Positions 49,451-60,772 are shown, counted from the first letter of the stretch. The stretch is 64,000 nucleotides of DNA from Cephalotus follicularis (GCA_001972305.1 BDDD01001651.1:124001-188000), one strand, 5' to 3'. Numbers and translations: made by a program. Notes: generated by a model not told the origin, from the letters alone.

Positions 49451-50912
49451 CACGGCAAGTATCCTGGTATGTGTCTCCAGGAGGGGGTTGAAATTGTTAT
49501 AAGCCAGGATTGGCGCCCCTCCCCTGGGTGATCCCTCTCTCTTGGAGAGCTTATGTCTGAGGTCATCCTTGGGCAGCTCAGACCTCTCATTCCTCTTCTC
49601 TTTCTTCCCTTGGAGCATTTCTTGAATGCTCCCCTTTCTCCACCTGATGGCCCGACCAGGATGTTTTTTGTTTCCTGGCTGCCATTGCCTCCTCGGTATT
49701 GACATATTTCTCTGCTCTCCTCAGCAGGTCTGCCATATCTACCGCGAGCTTCTTCATTAGGGAGAAGGTGAAAGGGGAGTTGTCCTTCAATCCGCTGTTG
49801 AGAGCTGCCAGAGTGAAGGATGGCTCCATGTCTTTTACTGTCAGAGACTCCTTGTTGAACCTGGAGAGGTAGTCTCTGAGTGGTTCATCTTTCCCCTGTA
49901 CCACATTAATCAAATGAGTAGAGTTTCTCCTCTTTATGGTACTGTTGAGGAACTTGGTCACGAACAGTTCCGTAAACTGTTCAAAATTCGCCACCGATCC
50001 CTCTGTCAGGGTAGAATACCACGACTGGACTGCTCCAGTCAATGTTGTCAGGAATCCTTGGCAAAGGATCGCGTCCGGGGCCTGGTGCACTAACATGACC
50101 TGAGTGTAGTAGCGCACGTGCTGGATGGGATCCGTGGACCCATCGTACTTCTTGAGACTCAGGAACCGGAATCCCCTTGGGATACGTTCCTTCATGATCT
50201 CAAACGTAAAAGGAATGGCACTAATGTTGCGTACCTCGGACAGGTACCCTTTTGGTTGCTCGGTTCATTGGAACCTTCTCTCCATCTCTGTGAGCCTTCT
50301 ATTCATTGCTCGCGCCACGTCCACAATGTTTCTAGCCCTGCTAGAAACCTGTGACTCCCCCGCCAGTGTAGCTGAGTGGTCCAACCTACTCCCCCGCATT
50401 GTTCCCGTCCTGTGCAAGGCATTGGAGTGCACTCGTGTCTCCTCAACATCCCCCTGGCAATCCACTTCCATTGCTTGGTGCTTGGAACACTATGGTCGGG
50501 GATCGTTGGGGTGATTTCGGGCAGTTTAGGACTCTGCCCTCTGAGATTTATTAATCTCAGGTCTCCTCCTCAGGGGTGTATCAACCCCTGATCGCCTCGG
50601 GGGGTGCAGGCCACTCCTCTGCTGGTTTCGCCTTAGCCCTTGGGGACGTTGTTGATCTTGAGTTGGTCTGCTCCCACCAGGCCGTCCTCGGATAATTGGT
50701 CGGGCAGGTCCGACCTGATCCTGGTTGGCTAAATTGGTTGCTAGCAAGTTGGTGAGACGCTCCATCCCCTAGAGGAGCTGGTTGAATTGCTCCCCAGTGA
50801 TGGGAGCTTGCTCGGCCGTTGCGACAATCTGGCCAGCGACAGGTGGTTGATTTTCAGTGGCAGCCTGGCTGCCTTCAGCTACAAAGTTGTTGGTGTTCTT
50901 TCTCGGAGGCAT
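49451..50912 (-). pseudogene. Gypsy gag, N-terminal and core part
   Basis: Starts at the minus-strand ATG ending at 50912 (MPPRKNTNNF). After a low-complexity Pro/Arg-rich segment comes the retrotransposon gag core: IPRGFRFLSLKKYDGSTDP, VQSWYSTLTEGSVANFEQF and RDYLSRFNKES. In-frame stops near 50770, 50520 and 50265, and a frame change near 49600, show decay. The sequence breaks at the nested insertion and resumes at 46687. Confidence 0.88.
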
Positions 50913-50947
50913 GATTATGTCTTAGTCTGAAGGCCTTTTGAAGCGTT

Positions 50948-50965
50948 TCCCACAGACGGCGCCAA
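50948..50965 (-). other. Gypsy primer-binding site
   Basis: On the minus strand TTGGCGCCGTCTGTGGG lies directly inside the 5' LTR, a primer-binding sequence common in plant Tat/Athila-type elements. The tRNA is not assigned here. Confidence 0.75.
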
Positions 50966-50966
50966 C

Positions 50967-51426
50967 TGTTGATACGAAAATCCTCTACTCAACAGTATCC
51001 TATGTGTCGGACTTTGATTTGTTGTTTGGTTGCTTTCCCTACACAAATAGAACAAACTCGTTGAAGGTCCATGAGGGTTTTCTCCCGGGGACACTCCGAT
51101 GCTTAAGTCAAGCAATGCAGAGAAAACTAAGGTTCTTTAGTATGTAAAAATGGCGGACCTGTGATATTTCGTTGATTCCTGTATTTATAGGAGTTGAATT
51201 CCAACTTATTGCTTGGCTTTTGGAGTTGATATGTGTTCCCCTAAGGAAATGCCGAAGATCTCGGGCATATCCCTGATTCTCCACCGGATTTGGCGCCCAT
51301 ACTCCATTATGCGTGATTCTTTGGGTCTGGTAACGCCTGACCATGCGCCTTTGGCTTTGGAGGACATCTGTCTCATTTTTCCGATGACACGTGGCAGAGT
51401 TTATGGGCTGAATTTTTCCCGTATCA
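50967..51426 (-). repeat. Gypsy 5' LTR
   Basis: Starts TGTTGATACG and ends CCCGTATCA (plus strand), with a minus-strand TATAAATAC promoter element near 51180-51190. Aligns with 38145-38635. Confidence 0.9.
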
Positions 51427-51431
51427 TAAGT

Positions 51432-52504
51432 CATTAACAATAAAACATAAAACATTTTTAATTACCTATCAAAATAATAAAATGTTATTAATTTACAATA
51501 ACAATTATCTTTTTCACTCCTTTTCATATATAGATTAACATATTGATTAAGTAATTTATGTTTATTAAAGTGTGTGTGTGTGTGTGTGTGTATTTATATA
51601 TCATTAATTGTTACTAAAATTTTAAGTTTGAATAAATTTTAATCGAATCAAATTTATATTAAGTTGACCTGATTCGTTTATTAAAGGGGTTGTATGAGTC
51701 GACATGTGTAACACATTTAATAAACGAGTCGGATTAGAATTTGAGTTTTTGGTACGATTAATAAAAAGGTCAGGTTAGGATTGAGCTTTATGGTGTTATA
51801 ACTATTTCTCGATAAGACACGAACTCGACTCATTAACACGAATTGCCAGCTCTAATGAAAAACACTTTCTTGATCAATATATTAGGGTATGGTTAAAAAA
51901 TGCTTTTCTATAGTTAAAAATCAAAAATATTTTTACCAAATCTAATTTGATTGGTTTTTACCAAACGCTAAATACTAATACTTTTACATCTAAAAAATGT
52001 TTTTAATATCCCAAAAACAGTACCAAATATAGACTTAAGAGTAAATGTCCGACCAATAAGTTACTTGTTCGTAGTGTGGTTTGTTTGTTGTCTCTTTTCT
52101 GCTTATCTAATACACAAGAAAATCTTTGTTATAAGCATTTGAGTTTTACTTCAATTAACTTTTTAAACAATTTTTTTTGTATTCACAGCTTTTTTTCAGT
52201 GTTTGAGATTTATGAGAACCTTTGCACTTCACTTGGAAAGAGCATTCTAACAAATTTCAATTGATAGGTTACTAACATTAAGATTCCGAATCAATCGTTC
52301 AACAAGTATCAATAAATCTACAACAAACATTAATATACATTAACAAAGAATCAAAAGCTCAATAAAAATTCAAAAATAAAAATTATAATGTCAACCTAAA
52401 ATATTATATGCATATCCGATACTTCAAAAAACAATTATATGGTAATAATTGAAAATTTATATGCCTATCAATTATAATAACAACATAATGGATCTCAATA
52501 CATT
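51432..52504. other. AT-rich DNA, no gene
   Basis: Contains a (GT)n run at 51571-51591, the right part of the possible TIR element and a phrase near 52018 (ACAGTACCAAATATAGAC) that mirrors 37209. A 62-codon frame at 52076-52264 has no domain. Confidence 0.5.
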
Positions 52505-52509
52505 AAAAT

Positions 52510-53262
52510 TGTTGATGCAAAAATCTTTCCTTCAACAGTATCCCACGTGTAAGTGCTTGATTTGTTTAGGGAAACGTTGTTTTAATGCTCCGAGATGAAG
52601 GTTGAGGATAACTGTGAGTGTTTTCCCTGCACAGAGAAGCAAACACGTTGAAGGTACTGGAGGTTGTTCTCCCGGGGACACTCCGACGCTCAAGTTAGGG
52701 TTTGCACAGAGAAAACAAGGTTCTTTCAAAGGTAAAAATGGCTGACCTGAGATATGTCTTTGATTCTTGTATTTATAGTGCTGGTTTGTAACTGTTTGAG
52801 CGTGAAATGCGGAGGTGATAACTGTCCCCTAAGGAAATGCCAAGGATCTCAGGATTTCCCTTATCTTCACCTGATTTGTCGCTACTTTCTTTGTAGGTAG
52901 TTTATTATATCTCATCTTCCATATTCGGAAGAGGTAAATCCCTGGAAAGTATGCTGATTTTATGGCTTTGTCTTGCCGAGAAAGAGATCTTCTACAGTGC
53001 AGTTGAGGAGGAGCCCCCTGGCTAGGTCCTCGGCACTGATGTTGGAAAGGAGGTCCTCGGCACATATGCCGAGGAGGGTGGATTCTACAACAGCTCTAAG
53101 GAGGAGTTCCTCGGCACTGATGCCGAGGAGGATGTTTCCATCTGCTTCTTGATAAGCTTCCTCTGACCAGTATCCATGTAAACTCTAAAGCCCCTGGACA
53201 CTTGGCTATGTCCACGGATGACACGTGTTATTCTTGGTATAAACTAATTTTTCCCCATATCA
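52510..53262 (-). mobile_element. Gypsy solo LTR, 753 bp
   Basis: TGTTGATGC...CATATCA with exact duplications AAAAT (52505-52509 and 53263-53267). Shares blocks with the gypsy LTRs (CCCGGGGACACTCCGA, GCAGAGAAAAC-like, TATTTATAG), so it belongs to a related family. The minus strand carries a TATAAATAC promoter element near 52770. No internal domain remains. Confidence 0.9.
53055..53128. repeat. Two palindromes of the CCTCGGCA/TGCCGAGG type
   Basis: At 53055-53074 and 53109-53128 an 8-base arm CCTCGGCA is followed after 4 bases by its complement TGCCGAGG. Both lie in a GA/CT-rich part of the solo LTR. Confidence 0.85.
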
Positions 53263-53267
53263 AAAAT

Positions 53268-54757
53268 AATAAAAACCAAACATAGTATAGAAAAATTAAA
53301 CTAATAAAAGAAAGAAAATACCTTGAGAGTTAATGACAGTTGAGGAGGGAAAAATAACTGTAGTCGCATGCTAAAAGTAGTGAACAAGAACTATTTATAC
53401 CAAAAGGAAAATTATGTCATTTCACTTCTGTAGATGGTTTCATCTTAGAAAAACCAAAAAAATATTTAAAAATTTGTAATGTATTTATGATGTATTTAAA
53501 CCTCTGTTCCTAAGTATACAACATGATAAAGTTAAAAGATTATGCTAAGATATGAATATGCAATCTATAAAATTTGTAGAATCTAAATAGATACACATCT
53601 AAATATCTGATAAATGAATTTAAGATAACCAATTTTAAAATAAAACAATGCTTAGATATTTGATAGATTTGACAGAAAATAAAAAATTAAACCTAGAATC
53701 AAAACTAAATGGGATAAAGATAAGAACAATGTAAACTCAAGGGAGATAAAAGAATAACAATAAAATCTATACCATAGTACCATACCTCTATCTATATCCT
53801 AAGATCTCCAAAGCCACATACTCCATATGAATATCATGAGAAATGAAAAAAAAAATGCTTGTATATGAGTTACACGGTTTCACCATTAACTTAGTTCTCT
53901 GTTTTCTTTCTTTATTTGTATTTTTTTATTATGTCAAGTAAAAGCTTTTTAAACACACTTTAGAGTTTAGAGTTAACAGAGGTATGGGGTTGTTATTAAT
54001 CTATTTTCCACCCATAATTTTTATCATGCCACTTATCATTTTTTCAATGCTATTATCTTTTGTCTTACCTGTACATACGACAAACCATTAAAGAATATCA
54101 ATTGAATACAAATGTATTAATTATTGCAATTTCAGTCATTGGATTAAAATTCAATAACTATAAATACATCACTTTAAAAAAAAATATTTTTTGATATGAT
54201 ATATTTATAACCATTAGATTTTAAGCTAACGACTCTTTAAAATAATTGTACCTATAATTATTGTAGATAAATTGGATTAATTAATCTTCCTTGTTCAGAT
54301 CACACATAGTAAGATTAGATTTTGTGCAATTAATGGTTAGAGATACATATTCTTGGTAGGTTGCTAAAGTCTATATTTATAGGTTATAAGTGATTTTATT
54401 TGACGTCAACTAATTGAATTTATTAACCTAAGGTCTTACGTTATTTATAATGAAGTTAGTATATGTTGTCACAATATGCAACATCCTTTAACTTGTCAAA
54501 TTATAATGTAAAGATGTTCGTTGGTTTTTAAAGGATAAGTTCAATAGGATCAAAACATGTGCTAAATCTTAATCAAAGTTTACATTGGCATATGGGTATT
54601 GTACACGAGAAAGAATATCACACAAGTCAAAATCTCAACAGCAACCAATATGAGTATAAAATAAAAATAAACTAAAAACAAGAGAGAAAGATTCACTTTC
54701 CTGCTAATGTCAGTGGTGCACGATGATACAAACAATATCCATAAACAACTTTTCCTT
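53268..54757. other. AT-rich intergenic DNA, nothing recognised
   Basis: No open frame with a domain and no obvious repeat structure over 1.5 kb. Confidence 0.5.
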
Positions 54758-54766
54758 TGGGTAAAG

Positions 54767-56723
54767 GACTTTTTACCTCAAATACCACATTTTAAAAATT
54801 TTATTCCCACTCTACCATATTTTACAAACTATTTCTCACGGTACCACTCCAAATCTCACTTTTCACTCCAAACCTGCCGTTTTTTTCTCTCCCTCTCACT
54901 TACTCTCTCTCTTCTATAATTTCTCTCTCCCTCTCACTTACTCTCTCTCTCTTCCATAATTTCTCTCTCCCTCTCACTTACTCTCTCTCTCTCTCCCAAT
55001 TTCTCTCTCTCCCTCTTTTTTTAATCCCCCTCTCACTTACTCTCTCTCTCCCTCTTTTTACTTTTCTCCCACTACATTATTTTTTTTCTCCCATTTTCTT
55101 CTCTCTCCCGCAATTTCTCTCTCCCTCTTGTTTTTTCTTTCCCTCTCACTTACTCTCTCTCCCTCTTTTTTTTCTCTCCCTCTCACTTACTCTCTCTCTC
55201 TCTCCCACAATTTCTCTCTCTCCCTCTCTCACTTACTCTCTCTCTCCCTCTTTTTTTTCTCTCCCTCTCACTTACTCTCTCTCCCGCAATTTCTCTCTTC
55301 CCTTTTTTTTTTCTCTCCCTCTCACTTACTCTCTATCTTTCCCGCAATTTCTCTCTCCCTCTCACTTACTCTCTGTCCAGTGCATGCATGCATGCCACAT
55401 GGCGTGCAAGCAAACATGGACAAATCCAATCCATCATGTTTGATTTTGAGAATTGCAGTTAAACATAATCTTTGCATTGGAGAAAAAATGGATATTGCTA
55501 AGTATTTAAACCAATATCAGAATGCAGCACCGATGACCAAAATAAGTAGCAAATATGAGAAAACAAAAGCTGCCACTTACTGCTAAAAGCATCTTAATTT
55601 CATTTAAACTTACACTATAATGCTGATGTGTGCCGTATGGTTGTCCAACAAGATCACCAAGATTCAAATTGCTCATTAACTGCTTGCATTCGACAAAAAC
55701 AAGCATTAACATCAATTCATTCAAGTATGAACAATCCTCAATGTCAAGTAAAGAATAGGATTCACAATCTATAAAACATCTTTACTTGGTTGATTTTAGG
55801 TCCTGCTAGAATGAAGAAGCAAGTTTGCTTGGTAATATCTTGAATCTCTTCTTCCCCTTTCACAACCCTTTTTTTTTTTTCTGATCATATGATAACCTTG
55901 TAAGCTGCTGCTTGTTAACTCAACTAAATAAGACCTTACATCCATTGCAATGTGTAAGTACTTTTTTTTTTTAAAAAAATATTTTTACTCTATCTAGGGT
56001 CATATTATCCACAAAGAGATTTTTTTTTGGATTTTTTTTTGTAGTACCTGAACACGAAACAGACAAATCATCCTTATTTATACCGCTTGTTCTTTGTTGC
56101 ATATCACCAAACATTTTAATTAACATTTCTGATCATGTTCCAAACTAATGCTTACCTCTGATTTCTCAGGAAAAAGAGGGAGAGAGAGAAATTGAAGGAG
56201 AGAGAGAGAGAGAGTAAGTGAGAGGAATGAGGAGGCAGGAGAGAGAAAAAAATGGGAGAGAAAAAAAAAGAATGCAGCGGGAGAGAAAAGAAAAAAGAGG
56301 GAGAGAGAGAAATTGCGGGAGAGAAAGAGAGAGAGAGTAAGTGAGAGGAGTGAGGAGGCAGGAGAGAGAAGAAAATGGGAGAGAAAAAAAAAAGAAAGAA
56401 TGCAACGGGAGAGAAAAAGGAAAAAGAGGGAGAGAGAGTGTGAGAGGAATGAGGAGGCAGGAGAGAAAAGAAAATGGGAGAGAAAAAAAAAGAAAGAATG
56501 CAGCAGGAGAGAAAAAGGAAAAAGAGGGAGAGAGAGAAATTGCGGGAGAGAGAGAGAATAAGTGAGAGGAATGAAGAGGGAGGAGAAAGAAAAAAATGGG
56601 AGAGAAAAAAAAATGTAGGTTCGGAGAAAAAGTTAGGTTTGGAGTGGTAGTGTGAGAAATAGTTTAGGAAAGATGGTAGATTGGGAATAAGTTTAAAAAA
56701 AATGGTATTATGGGAAAAAACTC
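54767..56723. mobile_element. Mutator-like element with CT/GA microsatellite ends
   Basis: Exact 9-bp duplications TGGGTAAAG at 54758-54766 and 56724-56732, the size typical of Mutator-like elements. The ends are inverted: GACTTTTTACC at the left and, reverse complemented, GAGTTTTTTCC at the right, continuing with ATACCA, TTATTCCCA and CTACCAT blocks. Each arm (about 54767-55380 and 56165-56723) then runs into hundreds of bases of CT (left) or GA (right) repeats with embedded CACTTACTCTCTC / GAGAGTAAGTGAG. The 780-base middle encodes no transposase, so the element is non-autonomous. Confidence 0.82.
55506..55760 (-). other. Possible captured gene fragment in the Mutator-like element
   Basis: A 72-codon minus-strand frame contains a non-repetitive segment ECKQLMSNLNLGDLVGQPYG followed by a GTAAGT-type donor near 55615. 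Its composition differs from the CT-rich arms and could be an exon carried by a Pack-MULE. I do not recognise the parent gene. Confidence 0.3.
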
Positions 56724-56732
56724 TGGGTAAAG

Positions 56733-57621
56733 ATGAATATGATTTTTTAGCCTTCGTTAAACATCACATGTACTTTCTCTACCTCACTTACTAGAATAAT
56801 CCTCCCTACATGAATGGAACTAAAGGTTTGTTTGGATTGGGAGTTTTAGGTTTTGTTTGAGAGTTTTTAAGTGAAGGGAAAAAAAAGGAGAGTAATACTA
56901 ATTAAAGAAAAGAAAAGAAAAGAAAATAATAGAATATATAGTTCTTGTTTGGATGTTTAAGAGAGAAAAGAAAAGAATAGATAGTTGTTTATGTTTGTTT
57001 AGATAAAAAGAAAAGAAAGGAAAACAAAACATTAGATTAAAATTTACTCTTTTATCCTTTCTATTTTATTATCATAAATCAGGCTAAATACATACGTGAG
57101 TGGACATAATCGTAGATGCAGATAGCAAATCTACGAGGACAAAGATGATCTTTTTTATTAATAAAATTTATTTTTGATTTTGAGTCACTAGTGAGATGAC
57201 TGTGTGATAATCATTATAATATATAGAGATATGTTTTATTATGAACAAGCGTAATTTAAGAATATTTTATTCCACATGAGGATAGTTTTGAAAATGAAAA
57301 TTTTTTTAATTCCAATTTTTGCTTATCCCTCCAAATCTTCCCAAAAGTGAGATGATTATATCTCTAGAAAAAACTTAAATTTGTCTTTTCATTTCTCTTT
57401 GATTCCTTTCCTTTCCCTCTAAATAAACTGTATCCAAACAAGATAAAAGAGATTTCATTTTATTTTTCTTTTCTTCTCCTTTCAAATCTCTCAAAACAAG
57501 CAAACATAAAAGAAGAGAATAGCAAAACAGAATATGTTTTAATGTTGTTTGGATAAAGAGAAATGACAAGAGAGTCCACCATTTGCTATCAGTCCACTTT
57601 TGTCATGATTTAGAGAGAAAA
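56733..57621. other. AT-rich DNA with TTTGTTTGGAT repeats
   Basis: No gene. Motifs TTTGTTTGGAT near 56826, TATCCAAACAAG near 57430 and TTGTTTGGATAA near 57546 suggest decayed MITE-like elements. ATCCAAACAGACC near 61354, beyond the copia element, may be the partner end of one of them. Confidence 0.4.
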
Positions 57622-58030
57622 TGTTGTGTTTTCGTCGTGTATTTTGTTTACTGGGATTTATGTATTTGGGTCTGGTTGTGTCTATTATATGTAGAGTAAG
57701 TAATTATGATTTAGGGTTTAGGTTTTCTTATATATATGTCTCTATATATGTGATTCTAAACCAGGTGATAGGCTAGTTATCAAGGTAGTTGTAAAACAGA
57801 TAGTGTCTAAAACATAAGAGTTGAGTATGAGAAAATTGTAGTGAGGATCTAATTCTTGATTGATAAAGAATAGAAGATCCTCCTAGGTTGATTCTCTGTG
57901 GACGTAGGTTAATTTGAACCGAACTGCATAAACATGTGTGTTCTTGTTTTTAGATTTTCTTGTTACATTCGTGTGTATTTTTGCTCGGATGGATTTGTGC
58001 AGGAAAGGGGAAGCCTGAAATTCCTAATAA
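57622..58030 (+). repeat. Copia 5' LTR
   Basis: Starts TGTTGTGTTTTCG and contains GTGGACGTAGGTTAATTTG then GAACCG, a phrase common in plant copia LTRs. Aligns with 60356-60772; the exact right end is uncertain by a few bases. Confidence 0.85.
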
Positions 58031-58031
58031 G

Positions 58032-58046
58032 TGGTATCATAGCGCC
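58032..58046 (+). other. Copia primer-binding site
   Basis: TGGTATCATAGCGCC, one change from the usual TGGTATCAGAGC match to initiator tRNA-Met, just inside the 5' LTR. Confidence 0.8.
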
Positions 58047-58750
58047 AGAGTTCATTGATCAATGCACGAGATTGTGGAGGATAGATAGAAGAAAGACACG
58101 AAATTAGAAGAAGAGAAAATGGCATATAGACACGATGCTAACGTCACCCACCAAGCCGTTGACGTCAGCACCATTGTCCACCCTTCTTCACCGTTGGTCA
58201 GAGGTAGTCATTGGAGTCCAGAGGCATCGCCGTGATCATGAAGAGTCGGTCATTCTTCGGGTGCATTCAATGTCATCAAGGGTAGCCAGAGGAGGGAGTA
58301 CACGCCGCAAAGAGATCCAGTTCTTTGATCTTTCAATCCTGGTGATACAATTCATGATCATCGTTCGCTGGTTGTCCCAAAGCCTCTGGTCTTGTTGTCA
58401 AAAGTCGCCGAAGATGGCTGTACGTGCCACACACGTCGGCTAGTGAGATTGGGATTTTGTTGCAGCGTGGGGAGAAAAGGAAAAAAAAAACTTTTTGAAT
58501 GGTTGTGATTGCTTAGAATTTTGATCGCAATATCTTGGGTGGTTGAGGAGTTGATCTCGAGGTTTTTGAATGTTTCGGACTCAGTGAACGGGTCATATTA
58601 GTGATATTCAGCTCAGATTGTGTAAATTCTGTTGGTTTGTGTGGTTTTGGCTTGATTTGGGTGATCGAGGGCAAATTGTGAGTTAAATTGAGGTTGATCA
58701 GGACAGTTGAAGCAGATAACAGGGACTGGAGAAGAGGTGGAGCATATTAG

Positions 58751-59565
58751 ATGGCACAGAAATGTTTGAGTTTCCCCATGGTACATTTCAACGACCATAA
58801 TGACTTCATGTTGTGGTTACAACGGGTGAAAAATATTTTGACGTAAGAATGACTGATTAAAGCTCTCAAGAAGGAGACAGAGAAATCGAAAAAATTAACT
58901 AATGAGGCATGGCAGGATTTGAGGGGTTTGGTATGTAGGACAATGTAGCTTTATCTTCCAGATAACACATTACGAGAGATCATTGGTTTAACTGATTCGT
59001 TAGATGTCAGGGAGAAATTAGAGAGCATATACAAGTCCAAGTCTTTTGCAGAACAAGTTATTCTTGAAGAAGAAATTATATGACCTTCAATTAGAAGAAG
59101 GATCAAGTTTCGAGACGCATTTGAGTGAGTTCAACAATATTTTGACAGAACTTGCACTTTGGAAGTGCAGATTGAGAATGAGGATAAGATATTTCTTTTA
59201 ATAACGTTGCTACCCACATCATCTGATCACATAGTCACCACACTGTTGTTTGAAAGGATACTCTATGTTTGAACGAGGTCGTTGCTTCTTTATTGACGAA
59301 TGAGACAATGAAGAAGTGTAGCAGCGAGGTGACTTTAGGAAAGGGTAGTGCCTTGATTACAACTAGTGGTGGTAGATAGAGTAGAACAGAGGACCTGAGT
59401 GATAGGTCTAGCATATTCAGAACGCGCTCAAAGACGAAAGTTCCTAATAGAAACACAAAGTGTTCTGTGTGCAATGAGGAGGGTCATATAAAGAAAATCT
59501 GTCTGCAGTTCAAGGAGTTTATGAAAGGAAAAGAAAAATCATCAAAGATTGTAGTTGTTGAGGTA
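58751..59565 (+). pseudogene. Copia gag remnant with zinc knuckle
   Basis: Broken frames give FEFPHGTFNDHNDFMLW, LREIIGLTDSLDVREKLESI and ENEDKIFLLITLLPTSSDH, matching the UBN2-type Gag of plant copia elements, then the knuckle CSVCNEEGHIKKIC (C-x2-C-x4-H-x4-C) at about 59461-59505. At least five stops or frame changes. The 700 bases before it (58047-58750) are a noncoding leader. Confidence 0.85.
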
Positions 59566-60060
59566 TCATCTGAGGATGAAAAATTGTATCTTGCTACACC
59601 TTTAGGTATGACTAGTTTGGATTGGATTTTAGATTCTGGTTGTGCGTTTTATATGTGTGCAGTCAGAGAGCAGTTCAACATGTATCAGGCTTGCGATAGT
59701 GGTACGATCAAGATGGAAAATAATGCAGAGTGCAAGGTTGCTGGGATTGGATAGATACGGATTCACATGTTTGATGGAATCGTGAGATCTTTGACTGATG
59801 TTCGACATGTTCCAAATCTAAAGAAGAATTTGATTTCATTGATTACTTTGGATTCAAGAGGGTGGAGGTGTACTATTGAAGTTGGAGTCATGAGGATCAC
59901 CAAACGAGCAAGTGAAGTTGCAAGAGAGGATGATTGGAAAACTGTACGAACTTGTAGGGACAGTTTAGACAGGTGAAGGTTCTGTTAGAATATACCAGTC
60001 GAGTGTGTTAGTTGAGGGACGAGGAAATGAGATGGTTCGTCCAAAGGTTTGATGTAGATC
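59566..60060 (+). pseudogene. Copia protease and start of integrase region
   Basis: LDWILDSGCAFYMCAVREQF is the copia protease core (DSG site). After a stop at 59752, DVRHVPNLKKNLISLITLDS is the conserved pre-integrase segment. The integrase core and everything beyond are absent. Confidence 0.85.
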
Positions 60061-60120
60061 GAGGAAGAAACGTGTGGCTTTTGCTTGTGATCTTGAGGGT
60101 AACATTGAGGTGAAGCCACA

Positions 60121-60232
60121 TCACACCATACGATATTGAGCAGTGTGGAACGCCCCAGGCAAGGGCGTGCACATCATCACACCATACGATATTGAGCAGT
60201 GTGGAACGCCCCAGGCAAGGGCGTGCACATCT
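60121..60232 (+). repeat. 56-bp direct tandem duplication
   Basis: The unit starting TCACACCATACGATATTG at 60121 is repeated from 60177, essentially identical to about 60230. It lies at the copia deletion junction between the integrase start and the 3' LTR. Confidence 0.92.
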
Positions 60233-60355
60233 TAGATAGGGGTGTAGGGTCATGTCGATTCGGGCATGATAAACATACAAAGACTGAAGATGTTTAAAGA
60301 ATTGAATACAAGTGATGCTTCAAGATGGTTAGCAGAATTCAAGCCAAGGAGAAAT

Positions 60356-60772
60356 TATTGGGTTTTTGTCTTGTATTCTGTTTATTGGACTTTTGTATAT
60401 TTGAGTCAGGTTGGGTCCATTACATGTAAAGTAATTAATTGTGGTTTAGGATTCATATTTCCATATATATATATATATATATATATAATATGTCTCTATA
60501 TGTGTGATTGTAAACTAGTTGGTAGGCTAGTTGTTAAGGTGGTTGTGAAACAAACAGTGTTTAGGACATAAGAGCTGAGTGTGATAAAATTTTAGTGAGG
60601 ATCTAATTCTTGACCGATAAAAAATAAAAGATCTCTCTAAGTTGATTTTCCGTGAACGTAAGTCAATTTAGACCGAATCACATAAATTTATGTATTCTTA
60701 CTTGTTATTAGTTCGTGTGTATTTTCTCTTGGATCGATTTGTGTATGAGCGAAAAAGTCTGAAATTCTATCA
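60356..60772 (+). repeat. Copia 3' LTR
   Basis: Aligns with the 5' LTR over its whole length, with a (TA)n expansion near 60463-60487. Preceded by a purine-rich AAGGAGAAA (polypurine tract). Confidence 0.87.

Larger units (their letters stand above)
38145..51426 (-). mobile_element. Tat-like Ty3/gypsy retrotransposon, degraded
   Basis: The element is 13.3 kb including a 2.75-kb nested insertion. Exact 5-bp duplications TAAGT flank it (38140-38144 and 51427-51431). LTRs lie at 38145-38635 and 50967-51426. On the minus strand the order is LTR, primer-binding site, gag, zinc knuckle, protease, RT, RNase H, a second RNase H-like domain, integrase, a spacer, an oppositely oriented ORF, LTR. The second RNase H and the extra antisense ORF are traits of the Tat/Ogre branch. 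Many stops and frame breaks mean no intact protein is made. Confidence 0.9.
37911..51852. mobile_element. Possible small TIR element split by the gypsy insertion
   Basis: The left end GGTGGCAATTTAGG and the reverse complement of the right end (AGAGCTGGCAATTCGTG) share TGGCAATT, and both flanks have GACACGA / GGTTCGGGT-type phrases. About 230 bases lie left and 425 right of the gypsy element. Neither a target duplication nor a transposase is visible, so this is tentative. Confidence 0.3.
57622..60772 (+). mobile_element. Ty1/copia retrotransposon with RT deleted
   Basis: LTRs of about 410 bp at 57622-58030 and 60356-60772 flank an internal region holding a primer-binding site, gag, zinc knuckle, protease and the first part of the integrase region. 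No RT or RNase H is present, so over 2 kb of pol is missing. The 5-base flanks GAAAA and TAAAA match at four positions, a possible decayed target duplication. Several stops and frame breaks. The 3' LTR has lost its terminal TG (now TA). Confidence 0.87.

Noticed and set aside
55128-55586. 152-codon frame rich in Ser, Leu and Phe
   Set aside because: Translation of the CT microsatellite arm of the Mutator-like element.
56313-56565. Arg/Glu/Lys-rich frames of 74-82 codons
   Set aside because: Translation of the GA microsatellite arm; not coding.
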